In this document: one piece after another, positions 7,665-15,320 of the stretch
Layout of the letters: each line of letters opens with the position of its first letter
Numbering within the stretch: position 1 is the first letter of the stretch
DNA from: a bacterium
Lineage (GTDB): Bacteria > Vulcanimicrobiota > Xenobia > Xenobiales > JADMJV01
Direction: 5' to 3'
Assembly: GCA_018266105.1 (NCBI GenBank)
Contig: JAFEBA010000093.1
Span: 1-33,303, forward strand
DNA: 33,303 bases
Made by a program: the position numbers and the translations under genes
The notes under the pieces: generated by a model
Told to the model about the DNA's origin: nothing
Databases searched by the model: none
The model's input: the letters and a program-made list of their open reading frames with translations, nothing else

Positions 7665-8809
7665 TGCGCCTTTTGATCTGGTGTTTGCTGGCCAGCACGG
7701 TCTGGGCCCAGCCGCCCGCGCCTGGCGTCACCCCCGCCCCTGGAGCGCCCCAGGAGCCTCCTCAGGTGGCGGTGCCGGCTGAGACCGAGCCGGAACTGAA
7801 GTTCAATGGCTATATTCAGAGCAGTTACAGCGCCAACTTCAATGCCCCTGGCGACGGGCGCAACCTTTATCACGGCTACGACGAGCGCACCAATCGCCTG
7901 CGCCTGGATGTGCTCAACCTGAATTTGCAGTATGCTTTGGACGAGGCCGAGCGCACGGGTTTTCGTCTGGACATTACTGGGGGTGGGAGTATGCCGCGGG
8001 TGGATGCAGCTTCCGGACTGTTCCGCGACCCCTACACCGGCTATTCCAATACTGACTTCGACATTCGTCAGGCCTTCCTCAGCCACACCTTCGAGAACGG
8101 GTTGCGGGTGGATGTGGGTAAGTTCGCCACTCATCTGGGCTATGAGGTGATGGATGGTGTGGACGGACGCAACCCCAACGCGACTCGAGCTCTGACCTTT
8201 ACCTATTCTCCCTTCACCCACACCGGAATGCGCGTCAGCTATCCCATTGATGATACCCTTTCCGTGACCGGCTTGCTGGTCTTAGGCGCGGACAACTTTC
8301 AAGACACCAACCGCTCGCTTTCGGTGGGAGCTCAGCTCAACTATCATCCCACCGATGACTTTTCGTTGGTGGCCAACTTCTTCCAAGGCCCCGAGCAGAT
8401 CCGTAATGATCTTAATCAGCGCCAGTTGTGGGAGTTTATCGCCAACTACAAGGTGACCGAAGCCATCACCCTGGGTGCGGACGTTTTGCGAGCTCGCGAG
8501 CAAGGTCTGGCGCCCGACGGGGGCACGGTGCAGTGGAATTCTCTGGTGCTGTACTGGACCAATCGCTTCGATGATCATTTCTCGCTTAATTTCCGTCAGG
8601 AGTGGTTTAACGACCCGGATGGCTCCCGTATTTTGCCGGGGGCTCACTACAGCGGGTTTACGGTCACGCCCGAGTATCGCATCACCGAGGACTGGGTGGT
8701 GCGGATGGACTTCCGTTTCGATCACGCCGACCGGCCCGTCTTTGACCGTCGCGGGCAGATGGTGCAGCAACAGAACACGTTCTTCCTGGGCCAGAGTTAC
8801 AAATTCTAA
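7664..8809 (+). CDS. BBP2-type outer-membrane beta-barrel (porin-like)
   Basis: 381 residues. Signal peptide about 1-16, then a Pro-rich linker (about 17-45), then alternating amphipathic strands to a C-terminal aromatic (QSYKF), the usual outer-membrane insertion signal. Features such as KFNGYIQSSYSANFN, LNLQYAL, DIRQAFLSHTF, LRVDVGKFATHLGYEVMDG and the later YKVTEAITLGADVL/FRQEWFNDPDG strands match the putative beta-barrel porin-2 family (BBP2, PF07642). It should form a channel in the outer membrane; substrate is not predictable. This is direct evidence for a diderm envelope. The start overlaps the propeller stop by one base (TGATG). No clear intrinsic terminator follows. Confidence 0.9.
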   Translation: MRLLIWCLLASTVWAQPPAPGVTPAPGAPQEPPQVAVPAETEPELKFNGYIQSSYSANFNAPGDGRNLYHGYDERTNRLRLDVLNLNLQYALDEAERTGFRLDITGGGSMPRVDAASGLFRDPYTGYSNTDFDIRQAFLSHTFENGLRVDVGKFATHLGYEVMDGVDGRNPNATRALTFTYSPFTHTGMRVSYPIDDTLSVTGLLVLGADNFQDTNRSLSVGAQLNYHPTDDFSLVANFFQGPEQIRNDLNQRQLWEFIANYKVTEAITLGADVLRAREQGLAPDGGTVQWNSLVLYWTNRFDDHFSLNFRQEWFNDPDGSRILPGAHYSGFTVTPEYRITEDWVVRMDFRFDHADRPVFDRRGQMVQQQNTFFLGQSYKF

Positions 8810-8897
8810 TCCCGGCCGGAGAGGGTATCCCCATCCTTTCGGAAGCGTACGCCCATTTCTCGTGGACTGCTGCCCGATGGCTTAATCTAAGTCCAAC

Positions 8898-8914
8898 GCG
8901 GACCGGATGTCCGC
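8898..8914. promoter_or_regulatory. Perfect hairpin upstream of the DUF1328 gene
   Basis: GCGGAC and GTCCGC are exact 6-base inverted arms around a five-base loop, about 25 bases upstream of the DUF1328 ATG. There is no T-run, so it is not a terminator; it may be an operator or a leader structure. The rest of 8810-8939 shows no clear promoter. Confidence 0.35.
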
Positions 8915-8939
8915 CAAAACGAATTGGAGACATTCAATC

Positions 8940-9104
8940 ATGTTGAACTGGGCTATTACATTCTTCTTAATCGCAATCATCGCCGCGTTCTTAGGTTTCG
9001 GCGGAGTGGCCGGCACGGCCGCGGGTGCGGGCCATCTGCTGCTTCAGATCTTCTTGGTGGTGTTTGTGCTGGGCCTGATTTTTCGCCTGGCGCGCACAGC
9101 CTGA
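8940..9104 (+). CDS. DUF1328 family small membrane protein (YtjA-like)
   Basis: 54 residues from the ATG at 8940, which has a GGAGA site nine bases upstream; an upstream ATG at 8907 lacks one. Two membrane helices are predicted: about 3-19 (AITFFLIAIIAAFLGF) and about 31-48 (LLLQIFLVVFVLGLIF), joined by the conserved GGVAGTAAGAG turn. This matches DUF1328/YtjA proteins, small inner-membrane proteins often linked to envelope or general stress, with no known biochemical activity. It is followed by a strong intrinsic terminator and preceded by a hairpin, so it is probably its own transcription unit. Confidence 0.88.
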   Translation: MLNWAITFFLIAIIAAFLGFGGVAGTAAGAGHLLLQIFLVVFVLGLIFRLARTA

Positions 9105-9136
9105 ACAAGGCTCAACCAGGCAAAAACTTCATTCTT

Positions 9137-9175
9137 GAGTCGTCTCGCAGCTGGAGCGGGACGGCTCATTTTTTA
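9137..9175 (+). terminator. Strong intrinsic terminator after the DUF1328 gene
   Basis: A 12-base stem (GAGTCGTCTCGC with GCGGGACGGCTC, two G-U pairs) and seven-base loop are followed by ATTTTTTATT. It ends inside the stop codon of the convergent pilB-like gene; on the minus strand there is no T-run, so it works mainly for the plus strand. Confidence 0.88.
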
Positions 9176-10825
9176 TTCCACGCTAAGTAGTTCCAGGGCC
9201 TCGCTGACCGAGGTGGTGCCGGCCAGAACTTTGCGTCGCAGGCTATCGGCCATTGGGAAAAAGGCTCCTTCGCTGGCGGCCTGAGCGGCAATATCTTCGG
9301 CATTGATTTGGTCCGAGCGCAGACGCCGCAGGGAGGGCGTGATGTCGAGGAGCTCGTGCACGGCCACCCGCCCGCGATAGCCGATTCCGTTGCACTCCGG
9401 GCAACCGACCGGGGCAAAGGTGTCTTGGTCCGACTGCAGTCCCAAATCCAGCAATTGCGGCAGCGAACCTTCCTCGCGCTTGCGGCATCTGGGGCACAGG
9501 CGACGCACCAGGCGCTGGGCCAGCACACCGTTCAAGGCAGCCTGCAGCTGGTAAAATGGAATGCCCATGTCCAGCAGGCGAGTAATGGCCTGGGGGGCGT
9601 CGTTGGTGTGCAGGGTGGAAAACATCTGGTGACCGGTCAGAGCCGCTCGAATTGCAATTTGGGCGGACTCCAGGTCGCGAATTTCGCCCACTAAGACCAC
9701 GTCCGGGTCGTGGCGCAGAATGGCTCGCAGTCCCTGCCCGTAGGTATAGCCGATTTCGGGGTGGATCTGGATTTGCGTGACGTTTGCCAGCTGATACTCA
9801 ACCGGGTCTTCGAGGGTAATCACCTTTTTGGCGATGCCGCTGATCTGGTTGAGGGTTGCGTAGAGGGTTGTGGATTTACCCGAACCGGTGGGGCCGGTCA
9901 CCAACACCACCCCGTGGGGTCGGGCCAGGATGCGTTCGTAGCGCTCCAGGATGTCCGGCTCAAAGCCCAGGGCGGCCAGGTTCATAGAGATGGCGTGAGG
10001 GTTGAGAATGCGGATGACGATGCCTTCTCCATGGACGTTTGGAATAATGGAGACTCGCAGGTCGTATTTCTTGTCGTCCACGATGATGCTGGCGCGGCCG
10101 TCCTGGGGCAGACGGCGCTCGGCGATGTCCAGACTGGAGGTGATCTTGATGCGCGAGACCACGGCGGGGTAGATGGCTTTGGGAGGGGCTGGAAATTCGC
10201 GCAATTGTCCATCGATACGGTAACGCAACAAGACTTTCTGGGGAAAAGCTTCCAGGTGCAGATCGCTGGCGCCCAGGCGAATGGCCTGAGTGATGATATG
10301 ATCCACCAGTTTCACGGTGGGAACGTCACGGTCCTCGATTATGGCCGTTTGTTGGGCGCTGAGCTTGGTCTCGTCCTCGACCGCTGCAGTGATCGCGTCC
10401 AGGGTTTGACTGGAGGCTTCCTGACTGAGAAGGGAGCGATTCAGAGCTTCCTCGATGTCTCGAGCCAGGGCCAGCACTGGCTCCACCACCAGACCGGTGA
10501 GCTGGGCCACGAAATCCTGAATCTGCAGATTTTCCGGGTCGGAGACAGCCAGATAAAGGCGGTTCCCCACGCGAAAGAGCGGAATCGATCGGACTCGACG
10601 AGCCTGTTGCTCGTTGAGCAGTTTGACCGTTTCTGGGTCCGGTTGATATCGTCGAAGCGATAAAACCGGGCAGTTATAGTAGATCGAGGCAGCCTGGAAG
10701 GCCTCCCCCTCGCTGGCCCACTTGCGATCCAGCACCATTTCTAGCGGCTCGCTGGCCTGGCGCAACTGGGCGCGTTGCTCCTCGTCGAGCTGCGGGAGTT
10801 GGTCGATCCAGCTCAAGCGCGGCAA
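9173..10825 (-). CDS. pilB: PilB/GspE-type assembly ATPase
   Basis: 550 residues. N-terminal MshEN/GspE-N-like region (about 1-130), then the secretion ATPase. Walker A is GPTGSGKS (311-318, Lys317), the Asp box covers ITLEDPVEYQ, Walker B is VVLVGEIRD (376-384), and the His box is GHQMFSTLHTND. A four-cysteine zinc motif is present (Cys444, Cys447, Cys475, Cys478), typical of extension ATPases PilB/GspE/MshE and absent from PilT. The canonical RLG motif of c-di-GMP-binding MshEN domains is not clear. It would power pilus extension or pseudopilus assembly at the inner membrane. The start is probably TTG at 10825, overlapping the pilM stop by 13 bases; another TTG three codons later is possible. 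No PilT is in the window. Confidence 0.93.
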   Translation of the reverse strand: MPRLSWIDQLPQLDEEQRAQLRQASEPLEMVLDRKWASEGEAFQAASIYYNCPVLSLRRYQPDPETVKLLNEQQARRVRSIPLFRVGNRLYLAVSDPENLQIQDFVAQLTGLVVEPVLALARDIEEALNRSLLSQEASSQTLDAITAAVEDETKLSAQQTAIIEDRDVPTVKLVDHIITQAIRLGASDLHLEAFPQKVLLRYRIDGQLREFPAPPKAIYPAVVSRIKITSSLDIAERRLPQDGRASIIVDDKKYDLRVSIIPNVHGEGIVIRILNPHAISMNLAALGFEPDILERYERILARPHGVVLVTGPTGSGKSTTLYATLNQISGIAKKVITLEDPVEYQLANVTQIQIHPEIGYTYGQGLRAILRHDPDVVLVGEIRDLESAQIAIRAALTGHQMFSTLHTNDAPQAITRLLDMGIPFYQLQAALNGVLAQRLVRRLCPRCRKREEGSLPQLLDLGLQSDQDTFAPVGCPECNGIGYRGRVAVHELLDITPSLRRLRSDQINAEDIAAQAASEGAFFPMADSLRRKVLAGTTSVSEALELLSVE

Positions 10826-11814
10826 ACCAGACCGATGGCTTCATCATACAGAGCGATCTCACTCGGACCGGTGCTGCTACTGAGTTTGAGGCCATCCCAC
10901 TGATGCAGTGTGACAGGCAAATCGAGAAATTCACTGAGCCGCTCGGGCATGCCCTTCCACAGTGCAGTGCCGCCGCTGAAGATGATTCGCTGGGGGACCA
11001 GTAGGTTATTCTTCTGGGAAGCATAACTGAGCGAGCGTTGCACATCCGTCAGCCAGCGCTGCACAAAAGACTCGACTTTGAAGTCCTTTTCCGCCACATG
11101 ATACTGGCGTTTGCGCTCTTCAGCCTCGGCCCACTCCACCTGATCTCCCATCTGAAAGGCGTAGGTGAAGTCGCTACCGGCCATGCGAAATTCACGGCAG
11201 AAATAGGGATGAGTTCCTTTGACCAGCATCACCGAAGTGCGCTGAAAGCCAGAGTGGACGACGGCCGTGACCTCCTCGGGGGCCAGCCTCAGGTTGCGCG
11301 TAATGCCGCGCAAGCAGGCCAGCAGCCCCGGTTCGCCGCTGCTCACTTCAAAGCCGGCCTGGGTGAAGGCCTGAATTTGGGCTTCCTGGACGCTCTTGGG
11401 AAGGGAAAGAAAGAAAATGCCCTGATTGTTGCCGTCACCCAAAGCAGGCACGGAAACCGGGAAGAGATTGACCTCCTGGAGTGAATGCGGAATTTCTCTA
11501 GCCACCGCCGAGGGAATAGCGACCTGCAGCTTCTCGGCGCTGAGCTTGGGCAGTTCCAAATAGCCACTGGCCGTGGTTGGTGCGTGCAGAGCCAGGTGAA
11601 CCTTGCTCTTTCCCTTGGACTTGAGTTCCCCGCAAAGGAGTTGCAAACGTTGGGCCAGCTCGGTCCCTTCCAGTCCTTCTTCCCGGCTGGAGCGCTGCTC
11701 CAGCAAGGGATGCAGAGAGACGCTGCAAGAACTTCCGTTGGACTCCAGGCTGCAGATCTTTACCGAGTCACTGCCCAGGTCCACCCCAAGCTGAATCTTC
11801 TTGCCCCAAAGCAT
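10813..11814 (-). CDS. pilM: PilM-like actin-fold pilus assembly protein
   Basis: 333 residues of the PilM/ATPase-like family: N-terminal phosphate-1 type motif (QLGVDLGSDSVKIC), central AIPSAVAREIPHSLQEVNLFP with the FPVSVPALG strand, and a C-terminal IIFSGGTALWKGMPERLSEFLDLPV, the actin-like adenosine motif. PilM is a cytoplasmic ring protein that binds the PilN N-terminus and docks PilB and PilC. Here it is followed directly by the ATPase gene and no PilN or PilO gene is seen, which is unusual. A 32-base gap separates it from the PilX-like gene; start ATG at 11814. Confidence 0.88.
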   Translation of the reverse strand: MLWGKKIQLGVDLGSDSVKICSLESNGSSCSVSLHPLLEQRSSREEGLEGTELAQRLQLLCGELKSKGKSKVHLALHAPTTASGYLELPKLSAEKLQVAIPSAVAREIPHSLQEVNLFPVSVPALGDGNNQGIFFLSLPKSVQEAQIQAFTQAGFEVSSGEPGLLACLRGITRNLRLAPEEVTAVVHSGFQRTSVMLVKGTHPYFCREFRMAGSDFTYAFQMGDQVEWAEAEERKRQYHVAEKDFKVESFVQRWLTDVQRSLSYASQKNNLLVPQRIIFSGGTALWKGMPERLSEFLDLPVTLHQWDGLKLSSSTGPSEIALYDEAIGLVCRA

Positions 11815-11846
11815 CGCGGTTGCTTCGAATCCGGTCCGGCCCTTCC

Positions 11847-13091
11847 CTACCAGCGTTGACGGAAGAGGACGGTAACGCTTGAGCTGCCCCCGGAAGTGGA
11901 GGAGCCACCGAGCGAGAATTCGCTGAGCGATTCGTCGTAGTGGACCCAGGAGGCCCCCTGCAGACGAACGCTGCTACCTGACATCGAACCGAAGACGGTT
12001 GACCCATTGCTCAGCCTGAGTGTGGCGGCCGGTCCGTAGACAATGCCGGTCAGCTGGGTGCCCCCCTGCTGATCGTAGCTGGACCCTTCGGCCATGTTGA
12101 TTTGTAGCAATGAGGCACTTACGCTGGATTTGGAAACCACCGCACCATTGTTCAGGCTGAAGGATTTGGCCACATAGATTTGCACCGGTCCCTCGCCCGA
12201 GACCTGGATATTGGCGCCGCCACCGATGCTGAAACTATTCATCACGTACACGCCCGGCTTGAGGGTGAGGGTACCGGCGTTGCCAATGGAGACCTGGTCG
12301 TAGCTGCCGGGTGCCAGGTTGTTGCTGCCCCAGCCCATGGACACGCTGGTTTTGCCGACGGCCGCGGGCAACTTGACAGCCGGCATATCCTTGGGCGTGC
12401 TTTGCAAACTGGAGGATCCATAGCTGGTGCTCCAGTCTCGCCAGACCGTGTAGGCGCTGTTCATGGTGGTTCCGCCCGAGGAATTTGGGTCCAAACTTCC
12501 TTTGGGCCCGATCGAAATAGGGCCGTAGACCTGGGATGCGCCTTCCAGAACCACCGAGCCGGCGGCGGTGGCGTTGGTCAGGATGGTGCCGTTCTTGTTG
12601 CCCACCAGGTAAGGGCCCTTGGCACTATTGTAAGAATCAATGAAGCTGCCACCGGACAGCCGTACGGAAGCTCCGTAAATCCCGGGTAGTCCTTTGGAAC
12701 CGCTGCTTCCGACTTTGACGAGGGCTCCGCTGCGGGCCCTGGCATTGCCCAGGCTGGAGCCGCTGGCCAGCACGAAAAGACAGCCGGAAGGAACAGTCTG
12801 GCCGTCGGGCATGCCGGCTCCAGCCTGCAGAATTGAGATGCTGTAGGTTTCCGGGCCCTCAGCCAGGGGTTGGGCGGCTGAGGTTCCCATGTAGGCGGGA
12901 TTGCTGCTTAACTGCTGCAGAGCCAAAGCCAATCCCGCGTCGGCGGCATTTGCAGCCTGTTCGGCGCGCACCTGCAGGGAGGCAAAGCGCAACTGCCTGC
13001 GGCTCTGATCCTGGAGCACGAAGGCGATCAGCAACATTAAAAAACACAGCAGCACGGCCAGGGGCAGGATGAATGCTTGTCGTTTTCTCAA
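11847..13091 (-). CDS. PilX-like minor pilin with repetitive beta-rich passenger
   Basis: 414 residues. The N-terminus has a short basic leader and a long hydrophobic helix (about 7-27, with QAFILPLAVLLCFLML), then an amphipathic helix rich in Gln/Arg, as in PilX/GspK-type proteins; no Glu at mature position +5 is seen. The rest is Ser/Gly/Asn-rich and repetitive (SVRLSGGSFID, VVLEGASQVYG, LTLKPGVYVMNSFSIGGG, SFSLNNGAV, LRLSNGSTVFGS), a beta-helix-like repeat of polymer-forming type; this is the DUF7305-like region often fused to PilX N-termini. It likely extends from the pilus tip or base and may bind surfaces. The start is TTG at 13091, overlapping the upstream stop by four bases (TTGA). 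Confidence 0.8.
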   Translation of the reverse strand: MRKRQAFILPLAVLLCFLMLLIAFVLQDQSRRQLRFASLQVRAEQAANAADAGLALALQQLSSNPAYMGTSAAQPLAEGPETYSISILQAGAGMPDGQTVPSGCLFVLASGSSLGNARARSGALVKVGSSGSKGLPGIYGASVRLSGGSFIDSYNSAKGPYLVGNKNGTILTNATAAGSVVLEGASQVYGPISIGPKGSLDPNSSGGTTMNSAYTVWRDWSTSYGSSSLQSTPKDMPAVKLPAAVGKTSVSMGWGSNNLAPGSYDQVSIGNAGTLTLKPGVYVMNSFSIGGGANIQVSGEGPVQIYVAKSFSLNNGAVVSKSSVSASLLQINMAEGSSYDQQGGTQLTGIVYGPAATLRLSNGSTVFGSMSGSSVRLQGASWVHYDESLSEFSLGGSSTSGGSSSVTVLFRQRW

Positions 13092-13663
13092 TTGAGAGCG
13101 TCTCCTGAGGAGGCCACTTCCACGGTGTAGCCCTGGCTGTCACTGAGCACCCCTCTCACCCGAATCAGGCCATTGCTGGGCCCGGTCACGGAAAAGCTGC
13201 TGACGTTACTGGCCAGCGTGCGGCGACTCCAGTTGGCCGGCAGCACCGAAGTCGGTCCGGTGGTCAGTTCGCCGCCGCTGGTCACGGGCGTGACGAAGGA
13301 CTGCCAGGCCCGCCAGACCTGACGCCTGGCCGGGTCGTAACCGAAGGCCCTCCAGCTACTCCAGATCAGATTTCCATCGGAATCAAAGAGGGTCTTGCTG
13401 GAGTAGGGTGCGCTGGCCTGCGCGATCAAGACCCCGTTGATGCTGCTGTTGGCTAACAGATTGGTCTCGCGGCTGGCTGCGTAGGCGGCCAGCACCTGAT
13501 CCACCACCTTTTCTCCGCCCAAAATCAACTCCTGGCGCAGCAGATTTCGTTGAGTCTGGCGTAGGGAATAGACGAAAAAGGACATCATCAGCGTACAGGT
13601 CAGTCCCAACAGGAAACTGGCTACGATGGTCTCCACCAGAGTCAGGGCTTTACGGTGCCACAA
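13088..13663 (-). CDS. Type IV prepilin-like protein (minor pilin or pseudopilin)
   Basis: 191 residues. The N-terminal type IV pilin signature is clear: a short basic leader (MWHRKA), then LTLVETIVASFLLGL, with Glu at mature position +5 and a hydrophobic helix. If cut after Ala6, the invariant leader Gly is replaced by Ala. The globular part has Trp/Arg-rich blocks and a beta-rich C-terminus (SNGLIRVRGVLSDSQGYTVEV). It should be processed by PilD, which is not encoded in the window. The start codon is TTG at 13663, overlapping the previous gene by 14 bases. Likely a minor pilin or pseudopilin, given the gene context. Confidence 0.82.
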   Translation of the reverse strand: MWHRKALTLVETIVASFLLGLTCTLMMSFFVYSLRQTQRNLLRQELILGGEKVVDQVLAAYAASRETNLLANSSINGVLIAQASAPYSSKTLFDSDGNLIWSSWRAFGYDPARRQVWRAWQSFVTPVTSGGELTTGPTSVLPANWSRRTLASNVSSFSVTGPSNGLIRVRGVLSDSQGYTVEVASSGDALN

Positions 13664-14012
13664 AGGTTTTTAACTCCACCAGATGATTGCGTTGGCCCTC
13701 CACCCAGGAGACCTGAGAACGCACCAGCAGCATGTTGCCGCTGCTGCTGACCACCAGCCTGGGGGTATAACTCACCGCCGACCTGCCTTCCGTCTGGCTC
13801 AGGCTGGCAAAGGTTTGGGTCCCGATTGTGGCTTTCAAGGTTCCGGCTCGAACGGACTCAAGGGTTTCGCTACATAGCCGCAAGGCCACGCGAGTCTGAA
13901 TGGCCACCGAGTAGCTGCGGTCACTGCTGGCCAGCGTGGTGAACATGGAAACGCCGCTGATGAACAACAGCGCGAAAGCCACCACCATCTGAATCAGCAA
14001 CAAGCCGCGCAT
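13650..14012 (-). CDS. Small prepilin-like protein with Gln at position +5
   Basis: 120 residues from the ATG at 14012; a GTG at 14015 directly follows the PilC stop and would add one residue. The leader MRG is followed by LLLIQMVVAFALLFISGV, a pilin-type helix. If cleavage occurs after Gly3, the mature +5 residue is Gln rather than the usual Glu. The rest is a small alpha/beta domain (RVALRLCSETLESVRAG, LVVSSSGNMLLVRSQVSW). It lies between pilC and another prepilin-like gene, so a minor pilin role is likely. The missing Glu+5 is also seen in GspK-type tip pseudopilins. Confidence 0.72.
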   Translation of the reverse strand: MRGLLLIQMVVAFALLFISGVSMFTTLASSDRSYSVAIQTRVALRLCSETLESVRAGTLKATIGTQTFASLSQTEGRSAVSYTPRLVVSSSGNMLLVRSQVSWVEGQRNHLVELKTFVAP

Positions 14013-14015
14013 CAC

Positions 14016-15221
14016 TTACATCATCAGCGCGGGGAGATTCAGGAAGGGCAGGGCCAGTCCCAGAATCACACCGCCCAGCAAGATTCCCACCAGCACGGTC
14101 AGGGCCGGTTCGATCAGACTGGTAAGCGCCTTGATCGCGTGTTCACAACGCCGGGTGTAAAAACGGTCGAGTTCCACCAGCATTCGGTCCAGCGAGCCTG
14201 AGCCCTCACCGGTGGAAACCATCTCCACGGCCATCGACGGGAAGAAGCCCGTGCCGCGCATGGCGGAGGAAAGCAGTTCACCGTGATTGACGCGTTTTTT
14301 CAGGGTGGCGATGACTTCAACCATGCGTTGGCTGCTGGTGGCCTCGCCCAGCACTTCCAGAGCGGTGGAGAGGGGCAGCCCGCTGCGATAGAGCAGTCCC
14401 AGCGTGCGCGCGAAGAGCGAAACGTTGAGTAGCCGATAGACTTCACCAAAGGGCCAGCTCACAAGCACCACGCGCTCCACAAATCGAATCATTTTTTGAT
14501 TCTTGGAGAGACGCCGGTAGAGCAGCACCGCCATGCCCAGACCCAGCAGCCACATCCACCATAACTGAGAGAGACTGAGGCCGATCAGAACTAAAAATCG
14601 GGTGGGGAGCGGCAGATCCGCACCCATCGCATCAAAGACCCCCTTGATCTGGGGCACGCCCCAGGCCAGCATTCCGGCTGAGAGCAGACTGGCCACGACC
14701 AGCACAAAGATCGGGTAGGCGATGGCCGAGCGAGCCTGGCTGGTCAGGGCTTCTCGACCCTCCATGTCCAACGCCAGCTGGGCTAGAATTTCTCCCATTT
14801 TGCCGGAAACTTCTCCGGCCTGGATTAATTTGGGTTGGTAGGCTGCAAAGACTGCGGGGTGCTCTGACATCGCCTGGCTCAGGGTGGAGCCTGCCGCCAG
14901 CGAGGCCGACATCTGAAAAAGTACGGCCTGCAGCCGGGGATTGTCCGAATCCTCAGCCATGGTATCCAGGCTTTGTTTCAGGGGAACGCCCGCCCCGGTG
15001 GCCACGGCCAATTGCTGATAGACGCCCAAAATTTGCTCGGCGCTGGGACCACGTCGAACCACTCCGAACAGAGATTTTTTAGACTTCAGTTCGGTTAATT
15101 CAGTCACCAGCGGATATTTTTCCGAAAGCGTCTGAAGGGCGGCGTTCCGGTCGGCCGCCTGCATGGTTCCGGTCACGACCTGGTCTTGTGCGTCGCGGGC
15201 TTCATAGGTAAATCTGGCCAA
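14016..15221 (-). CDS. pilC: PilC/GspF inner-membrane platform protein
   Basis: 401 residues from the TTG at 15221. I chose it because an AAAGGAG site lies six bases upstream and the protein then begins with the usual F-Y-A (RFTYEARDAQDQVVTGTM) opening; a longer in-frame version starting at 15368 runs into the divergent regulator gene. Two GspF/T2SSF domains: the first contains VYQQLAVATGAGVPLKQSL and GEVSGKMGEILAQLA, the second SLFARTLGLLYRSGLPL and MVSTGEGSGSLDRML. Three membrane segments are seen (about 165-190, 220-245 and 375-395). PilC is the polytopic platform on which PilB acts. First gene of the pilus operon. Confidence 0.93.
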   Translation of the reverse strand: MARFTYEARDAQDQVVTGTMQAADRNAALQTLSEKYPLVTELTELKSKKSLFGVVRRGPSAEQILGVYQQLAVATGAGVPLKQSLDTMAEDSDNPRLQAVLFQMSASLAAGSTLSQAMSEHPAVFAAYQPKLIQAGEVSGKMGEILAQLALDMEGREALTSQARSAIAYPIFVLVVASLLSAGMLAWGVPQIKGVFDAMGADLPLPTRFLVLIGLSLSQLWWMWLLGLGMAVLLYRRLSKNQKMIRFVERVVLVSWPFGEVYRLLNVSLFARTLGLLYRSGLPLSTALEVLGEATSSQRMVEVIATLKKRVNHGELLSSAMRGTGFFPSMAVEMVSTGEGSGSLDRMLVELDRFYTRRCEHAIKALTSLIEPALTVLVGILLGGVILGLALPFLNLPALMM

Positions 15222-15320
15222 ATGTTTCTCCTTTCGCGTGGGTTCGATTCCCTCAGGCCACGGCCTCTTCTCTTTCAAAAAACCGGGAAATGTTTGCCCA
15301 AGGGCGAACGGGCCCCAGAG
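15222..15320. promoter_or_regulatory. Divergent intergenic region, pilus operon versus phosphorelay genes
   Basis: This 99-base gap must hold the promoters of both the pilC operon and the receiver gene. I see a TTGAAA hexamer on the minus strand but no well-spaced -10, and a GCCC-AA-GGGC inverted repeat at 15296-15305 (extended by T/A pairs) 16 bases before the receiver ATG, a possible regulator site or leader hairpin. Confidence 0.4.

Noticed and set aside
9710..10663. Plus-strand frame opposite pilB
   Set aside because: Opposite the Walker motifs of the ATPase; low-complexity Gly/Gln product, a shadow frame.
15240..15252. T-loop-like sequence GGGTTCGATTCCC, hinting at a tRNA or an att site
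   Set aside because: The flanking T-arm does not pair fully, there is no matching acceptor stem, anticodon arm or CCA context, and it lies at the end of the pilC leader; chance.
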